Below are positions 59,335-64,000 of a DNA stretch of 64,000 nucleotides, piece by piece; position 1 is the first letter of the stretch; the number at the start of each line of letters is the position of its first letter. A program made the position numbers and the translations under genes. The stretch is from Sphagnum compactum (taxonomy: Eukaryota; Bryophyta; Sphagnopsida; Sphagnales), in assembly GCA_965153455.1 (NCBI GenBank), contig OZ234493.1, forward strand, positions 4,030,001 through 4,094,000, given 5' to 3'. The notes beneath the pieces are model-generated. The model was not told where the DNA came from, searched no databases, and worked only from the letters and a program-made list of their open reading frames with translations.

Positions 59335-59530
59335 TCCATAAAGTCACCCTCTGTTTCACCCCCTATCCCCTCTTTCAGCGGCATCCGCAAAGTAAGGGAA
59401 TTTGATTAAATCTGGGTATGAAATGCTGAAACTCAGCATTTATTGCCCAAGGTTCGAGAGTAATTATATAGAAGTTGTACAAGTAGGAGCAGTGAAAATA
59501 TATGTAGCTAGCAGCAGCAGTGCAGGCGCT
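59335..59530 (-). repeat. Dispersed repeat family C, copy 2 (inverted)
   Basis: This is the inverse of 31640-31855. Landmarks include 'aagtcaccct', 'gaaatgctgaaa' then 'cagcattta', 'gtacaagtagg' and 'agtgaaaatatatg'. Confidence 0.7.
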
Positions 59531-59769
59531 TAGGAAAAAGGAAACACAGGATGAAACTCAGTAAGTTTACCCACCAAAATTGGTGGAAAAACTCAGTTTG
59601 GATCCCAGTTATTTCCTTTTGTAAAAGTTTCATTCCCAGTTACGCGTTTGATGCCCTATTATGCCGAAACTGGCCGTTCTCACCCCCTAATCGCCTGACT
59701 TTACCGATAACTCTATTGACCCCAACCTCATTGACCCCCACTGACAAGAACCCTAATAAATTATTCAAT

Positions 59770-60170
59770 TTTGTTAGAAAAATTTAAACTAAAAGAAAAG
59801 TTATTAATAATTTAATTTAATTTAATTCCAAAAATAAATATTATTATTATTATTATTATTTATTTTAAAAAAAAAGTCACCCTCAAACTTTTCTACTTAG
59901 ACAAGGATCTCAGGTCCTGAGATCTGGTTTAAGATCTCAAATAAGGGACAGAACGACGTGGCCTCACCAGCGTCCAGTATTTTTGGACAGGCTCCCTCCT
60001 CAATCAAACAACAACAACAGTCACGAGACTTGATGATGCTCGTCAGGACTAGTTACTTACTAGTTACTAACTGCGCTTCTTTTGTCTTCTTCTCAGTGGT
60101 TTTTTTTTTCGGGGGGGGGGGGGAATCAATTTCTGGCGATGATCCCACGAGGACGAAGATTCTTCAGTCA
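59770..60170. other. Simple-sequence-rich stretch
   Basis: An (ATT)n microsatellite lies at about 59839-59860, and a run of 13 G at 60111-60123 follows a T-run. No gene. Confidence 0.5.
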
Positions 60171-60174
60171 ATTT

Positions 60175-60395
60175 TGGCTATAGACTAAATATGAAACCAA
60201 AAAAATTATACACATCCTTTTATATTTCTGGCTACCTACTTGAAAACAATTGTAGAAATATGGAGATTTTGTTTTTCTTTCAATTTGGCGGATTCTGGCT
60301 ATTGGAATTCTGAAAAAACACTTGATTTTAGCACTTTTAATTTTTTAAAATATAGCTTTCTGGCTATCATTAAATACTAGCTAGCCAAAAAAAAA
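60175..60395 (-). repeat. Dispersed repeat family B, copy 4 (inverted)
   Basis: The reverse complement carries 'aaaagtgctaaaatcaagtg', a T-run, 'atctccatatttct' and 'tatagccaaaattgac', matching 7.8 kb and 18.9 kb in order. It sits just before the promoter area of the receptor kinase gene. Confidence 0.65.
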
Positions 60396-60399
60396 GGCT

Positions 60400-61560
60400 G
60401 TGAATTTTCTTCACACACACACACACACACACTCTCTTCTTCTCTACTGTTTGTTGCGGAGGGCTGGCGTAGCTTCGCAGAGTGGTGCGCAGGAGTCGTG
60501 GCGGCTGTTGTCGATGCTGTTGCTGCTTACGTCTTGTGCTTGCCTGTATTGTCATCACTGCATTGATCCTCTGTGTGTGTGTCTCTCTTTCTGTTATCGT
60601 GTCTGTTTCTTTTAGCTGTCTTTTGTTCCTAGAGGTATTTACCTTCTGGTTGGATTGATGCGAGCTGGCAGTTGTGCAAAAGGAGTAGGAGGAGGAGGAG
60701 GAGGAGGAGGAGGAGATGATGATGGAGAGGAAAAGCACATGAGTGAATCGGAAGTGTGACATCTTATTTTTTGGGTGTTTTTCTATAGTGGGTTTATTTT
60801 ATTTTATTTATTTATTTTCCGTGTGTGGAATAGGTAGAAATGTGGGAGCCAAGGTTTTCGTTTGAGGCAGTACTATGTGGAGTCTTCTACGAGGATGTGG
60901 TGTGTAGTAGCAAGCTGCTTTTTCACATATGTTGAAGTCGACGGTAGCTGGAGTAAGGAGGAGGGTGGGCTGTGGAGAAGGGTTAGTGTGTAATAATATG
61001 GGAAACCGCACACGTGATCGCTGCTGCAACAAGAACCATCCAGGTACAGGATCTCGCATTTGTGAGGGCAGAGTCTTAAAAGAAATGCTATCACTCTGAT
61101 AGCAGCAGGTTAGGGCTAGGAATGGCCATTTTTGGCCTAGAGACTTGTCAGGACATATGCCATACATGCCCTTGCATTGGACTGTGTTTGATGTGCTCAC
61201 ATTGCACAATGTAAGGAAATGTATTGCAAGGACAATGCTCACATCATGCAATGCCCTAGGAGTAAACATAAGCAAAGGCTGTGCAAGGGTGTTACAGAAC
61301 AAGGTGCCATTTTGCTCTTGGAGGTTAAAGTTCTTGGTACTATCATTGTGGGATGTTAGCTGCATGTACCGCAGTTGGAATTCACATAGTTGGAGGATTT
61401 CAATGGGGTTTGTTTTTTTTCCTGTGTATGGCTTTCTGAAGCTGGGTTGTGAGCAGCAGCAGGGTATTCTTGCAAGTTGGCGGTGCTGAGATTTGTTGAT
61501 GAGAGGGTTCATTGGTTGTGACTGACTATATTGGTGTATTTGTGATGATTTTGTAGGTGG
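60400..61560 (+). promoter_or_regulatory. Probable 5' flank/leader of the receptor-like kinase gene
   Basis: This contains (AC)n at 60411-60430, a (TG)n patch at 60569-60580, and (GGA)n at 60687-60715. Composition is less AT-rich than the flanks. The 114-codon frame at 61145-61489 has no recognisable domain and may lie in a leader intron. No TATA box was assigned. Confidence 0.35.
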
Positions 61561-61567
61561 GTTTCTC

Positions 61568-64000
61568 ATGGCAAGCTGGATATCCAAGAGTCCAGGGAGG
61601 AGGACCCTCTTCTGGTCGATGGTTTTCCTTCTGCTTGATGCAAGTGGATGTGTAAGAGCCATGAACTCTACATTCCAGGAGCTTTCTTCTTGTCTATCGA
61701 CAGAGGTGCAGGCCACTTATCAATGCCAGCATCAAGACATCTGTACGTCTGTGGCATTCTCCTTACACATACAGCTTACACTCTGTCAAGGCATGCAAAA
61801 GTTGGGATAGTTGTCACTTAGTTGTCAATCTGCATAGCTGTGCTCATCTTTATGGTTCTGCCAAACCAGTATTGTGTGGTTGATAGGTCTATGCTTTTTG
61901 AGAATCTCTTAAGTTATTTGTCAATTTTGGTTGTGGCAGTGACAGTGGCTCGTGATGGATTTGATTATCCAGAAGACATTTTAACACACAATCGTTGCTT
62001 GCCGCATTGTGAAATGTGCTGGGATGCAAATTGGTGCCCTCTATCTTTGTATGTGTGAATACATACCCTCTCAATGTCAAGGTCTCGTCTAACAATTTTA
62101 CTTCTGCATTGTCTGTTTCCTTCACTATTTTAAGTAATCAACATCAGATTGGACTTAGCAGTGTGGGATGTATTCTATGTGCCATGGCCTGGAGGATCTT
62201 TATTGCTTATAATTGCAGACTTACATTACACCTTTGGAGTCTGTCATCAATCTGAGCATCTTATGAACAGCACTACGTAGGAAGTGGGGATCTCACTTGG
62301 TTTCTCATTGTCATTCTATATGCAACTTGTCTGCAATGTGTCCCAACAGGTCCATTTGATTTGAGCTGGCTGTTGATGCAAGTCTGTCAAGAAACTAGCA
62401 AGCCTATTTTGAATGTTCAGAGTTTCTTTTGCTGTTGGCTGTTGCAGGAACTTTTCAGGCCTTCATAATGGTGGTTACAACCACAATGAAAATCTTTCTA
62501 ACTGGTCACTCTCAGAAATATTTGAACCAAATCAGTACTCAAATGCACAGTGGTTGTCACAAAAGATGAACCTACTGTTCAGTAATGCCACTGTGCAGAA
62601 GACTCTTCAGTATCTCATCCTTCCATTCAACAACATGACAGGCAACATCAGCACTCTGGAGGGCCTCCAGAGTCTACATACCCTGTAGGCTCTCATGTCC
62701 ATGGCTACTTTCATTCTTTCTGCATTTATTGATTATTCTTTGCCCCTTGCGGTCCCCTTTGGTATTGGTCATCCCTGTGACAAAATCCATGGATTGCCTA
62801 GAATGAGTGGCCAAAGCCTACTCTGCAGTGTGACAGTCTTGTGGTGGAAAGGCTAGGCACCTTGTGTTTGGGCTTTTGCATTGACATGCCAGGTATTTAT
62901 TATGCACTAGTGCTTGTGAGTGAGGCTCTGCAGTTTTTTCTTGTGGGGAAACTGCATACAGTTTTCGTGTCTCTAATTTTGCTATTATAAACCTTTGTTT
63001 TCTGACTAACCTCTATTACACACACCATTATCCAGCATGGGTGCACATCTATTTTGATACCAGAGTTTTACTTCAAATGCAGAGACTTGAGGAACAACAA
63101 ACTCTTTGGAAACTTGGACTTCCTTTCAAGGATTCAGACTCTGAATTCCTTGTGAGATTACTTCCCAATTGTGTTTTGGAATTGTTGCACATTGAATTGG
63201 ATCTCTGATAATCTCAAGAGTCTCCTGTTGATTTGCTTATCTCTGCTAATTGCTGTTGCCAAATAATGGTGGTTGGAATAACTGGTTTGAATTCCAGCAC
63301 ACTAATGTGGGTTCTGTATGGGCACATGTCATTCAGGAATGTTTCCTACAACTCAAAACTCAGCATGACCCCATCTCTATTCTCAAAAAGGTTTGGCAGT
63401 TCCAGGTTAGTCTGAAATATTCCAGTTTGTTTGCCTGACATTTTCTTAACAAGACAAGCAAATCTTTGTTGAAGTGGCTGTTTTTCAAGGTTAAACTTTT
63501 GACAACCTTCCACTTGACCATGAGATCTCCTGTGTCTGAAACAGTTTCCTTGGGACAGAAGACATAAAAGATTGGCCAAAACCTGCTGGTTTACAGCTCC
63601 CTCCCTCCAAGGGTAACTCCTGGCCCTTCCTGGAAATGACAACACTTCGCCTCATTTTCATCTATCTATTGCCTTAGCTGGTTCTTTTGTAGCTGGAAAA
63701 AAAGCAAGGGAGGGTTTTTGCCATTGCTGTCTCTCTTTTGCCAACTGGGGTGATATTAGTTCTAAAGAGATTTTGAAGGATGGAGGCCGTTTGGTGATCC
63801 ATGCAGGCTCAGTCTCATCAGGGCATTCAAGACGCATGGGAGAATTCATTGGGCTGACATTTGGGGTTGTTGCCATTGCTGTACTAATTGTCACTGCTCT
63901 CTTGTACTTTCTGAGAGAGGGAGATGATAGCAAAGTGCTCTCCAAAAGTCCTTCACTTGGAGGTGAGATCAGATTTTCTGATCCTATGATTTCTTTTGGA
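61568..64000 (+). CDS. LRR receptor-like kinase, 5' part only (cut by window edge)
   Basis: The probable start at 61568 gives MASWISKSPGRRTLFWSMVF and LLLDASGCVRA, a signal peptide. Later exons encode leucine-rich repeats: TLQYLILPFNNMTGNISTLE in the exon from about 62448, joined in phase 2 to 63083-63151 (DLRNNKLFGNLDFLSRIQTL, 69 bp). The exon at 63337-63405 is another phase-2, 69-bp block and reads NVSYNSKLSMTPSLF, the N-V-S-Y-N form typical of the end of an LRR domain. The exon around 63750-63963 has a basic stop-transfer pattern around a membrane helix (FIGLTFGVVAIAVLIVTALL then YFLRE), followed by a cytosolic start. Phase-2 introns between repeats are normal for this family. The kinase domain lies beyond the window. 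Exons between 61720 and 62448 and around 63590-63740 are unresolved, so a disrupted gene cannot be excluded. Confidence 0.7.

Noticed and set aside
61145-61489. 114-codon open frame upstream of the receptor kinase
   Set aside because: No domain, no clear homology, and it lies in the probable leader or leader intron.

Overview
This is a 64 kb piece of AT-rich eukaryotic nuclear DNA from a land plant. The evidence is spliced genes with GT-AG introns, a mitochondrial ATP synthase gamma gene, a plant-type LRR receptor kinase, and relics of a P-class PPR gene, a plant dynamin (DRP2 type), a DC1 zinc-finger gene and several plant transposon families. The sparse genes and the style of the transposon relics would suit a non-seed plant (bryophyte, lycophyte or fern). 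That is an inference; I cannot name the species.

Genes that look intact or nearly so: (1) a minus-strand spliced gene of unknown function at about 341-1635, with a low-complexity flank upstream; (2) a plus-strand, many-exon coiled-coil gene at 27488 to about 31370, with a CT-rich and microsatellite-rich 5' flank; (3) an uninterrupted mitochondrial F1-ATP synthase gamma gene at 41439-42452, with a triplicated 155-bp repeat directly upstream and a 24-bp tandem repeat downstream; (4) the 5' part of an LRR receptor-like kinase from 61568 to the right edge, cut off just after its transmembrane segment.

Broken genes: a DRP2 dynamin relic (9430-10590), a DC1-domain relic (21145-21680), a PPR relic (44205-45760, minus) and an unidentified relic (15312-16170, minus). 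Transposon relics: CACTA-type (12340-12960), Tigger/pogo-like (23690-24215, minus), hAT (35480-36790) and the C-terminal end of a reverse transcriptase (58803-59072).

The most unusual structure is a 5.1 kb foldback-like element (13176-18303). It has two inverted arms of about 1.43 kb, each filled with purine-rich tandem repeats of about 152 bp, around a 2.3 kb centre that carries broken gene fragments. Other standouts are a near-perfect 182-bp-arm hairpin (39721-40112), two degenerate AT-rich arrays that switch orientation internally (49140-50450 and 54600-55280), and at least four dispersed repeat families with copies across the window. The remaining long stretches (3.4-8, 24.9-26.5, 31.9-35.4, 36.8-39.7, 45.8-49.1, 50.5-54.6 and 55.3-58.5 kb) are AT-rich and show no gene I can support.
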